DNA of 31,712 nucleotides from DASZQY01 sp048498575 (GTDB taxonomy: Bacteria > Pseudomonadota > Alphaproteobacteria > Rhizobiales > Kaistiaceae). Shown here piece by piece: positions 31,466-31,712 of this stretch (position 1 is its first letter; each line of letters begins with the position of its first letter). The stretch is taken from assembly GCA_048498575.1 (NCBI GenBank), contig JBEHXS010000011.1, positions 1-31,712 of the forward strand. Reading direction: 5' to 3'. Made by a program: the position numbers and the translations under genes. Below the pieces are notes generated by a model. That model had not been told where the DNA came from. It did no database searches and worked only from the letters and a program-made list of their open reading frames with translations.

Positions 31466-31712
31466 GGCCAAGACGATCGATGATCTTCTTGTAACGGCCG
31501 CCGTCGGTCTTCTCGAGATAATCGAGGAGGCTGCGACGCTGGCTGACCAGCTTGAGCAGGCCACGGCGGGAATGGTTGTCCTTGACGTGACCCTTGAAGT
31601 GCTCGGTCAGGTTGGCGATGCGCTCCGAGAGGATCGCGACCTGCACCTCCGGCGAGCCGGTATCGTTGGCGCCGGTGGCGTATTCCTTGATCAACGCTTG
31701 CTTGCGTTCAGC
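31455..31712 (-). CDS. rpsO: 30S ribosomal protein S15 (5' end outside the window)
   Basis: 85 codons are visible, beginning AERKQALIKEYATG at the window edge. The family is 89 aa, so about four N-terminal residues (expected MSIT) lie outside. S15 binds 16S rRNA early in 30S assembly. The 16S-binding features are intact: GDTGSPEVQ-type loop (here NDTGSPEVQVAIL), the HFKGHVKDNHSRRGLLKLVSQRR helix region, and the end DRLGLRR. A TTG at 31694 would give a shorter frame but cannot be the start because the family sequence continues upstream of it. pnp follows on the same strand. Confidence 0.95.
   Translation of the reverse strand, partial: AERKQALIKEYATGANDTGSPEVQVAILSERIANLTEHFKGHVKDNHSRRGLLKLVSQRRSLLDYLEKTDGGRYKKIIDRLGLRR

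Noticed and set aside
27149..31494. Long open frames opposite the diguanylate cyclase (688 codons) and pnp (805 codons)
   Set aside because: Antisense composition shadows; GGDEF and PNPase/KH/S1 motifs fix the coding strand.

Overview
The window is high-GC DNA of a free-living or host-associated alphaproteobacterium, most likely in Hyphomicrobiales (Rhizobiales). The placement rests on gene content and order: sppA-ihfB-lapA-trpF-trpB-trpA-accD-folC facing trxA-addA-addB-murU-tsaE/amgK-divL-like-ahcY, the kinase-only HprK in one operon with ChvG/ChvI and PTS phosphocarriers, and an AccD without its zinc ribbon. The genus cannot be read from the sequence. Almost everything is core metabolism or regulation. 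I see no phage, insertion sequence, CRISPR array, tRNA or rRNA, and no defence or biosynthetic cluster. No gap without a gene exceeds 220 bases.

Layout: (1) 48-7209, plus strand: signal peptide peptidase, IHF beta, a LapA-domain membrane protein, trpF, trpB, a small exported protein of unknown function, trpA, accD and folC. trpF/trpB/unknown/trpA are joined by 4-base ATGA overlaps. (2) 7214-26341, minus strand, read right to left: chvI-chvG-hprK-EIIA-ptsH-amine oxidase, then ahcY with its own promoter, then a DivL-like sensor, tsaE/amgK fusion, murU, addB, addA, and two tandem thioredoxins separated by a terminator. (3) 26519-29023, plus strand: a flavin split-barrel protein divergent from chvI, and a membrane PAS-GGDEF diguanylate cyclase. 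(4) 29092-31712, minus strand: rpsO (5' end cut by the window) and pnp, ending in a clear terminator that faces the cyclase gene.

How the genes work together: trpF, trpB and trpA give the last steps of tryptophan synthesis. accD and folC serve fatty-acid and folate synthesis. AddA and AddB form the helicase-nuclease for double-strand-break repair. The AmgK domain and MurU would act in sequence to recycle cell-wall MurNAc to UDP-MurNAc. ChvG/ChvI is an envelope/acid two-component system whose operon continues into a nitrogen-type or regulatory PTS branch (HprK, EIIA, HPr).

The points most worth a second look are: the DivL-like sensor with tyrosine in place of the phospho-accepting histidine, preceded by three GANTC sites within 46 bases; the duplicated thioredoxin whose active site has become CPPC; the exported unknown protein translationally coupled inside the trp cluster; and the tRNA-modification ATPase fused to an amino-sugar kinase. 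None of these amounts to a clearly undescribed system. Several are known lineage traits, and this is stated where it applies.
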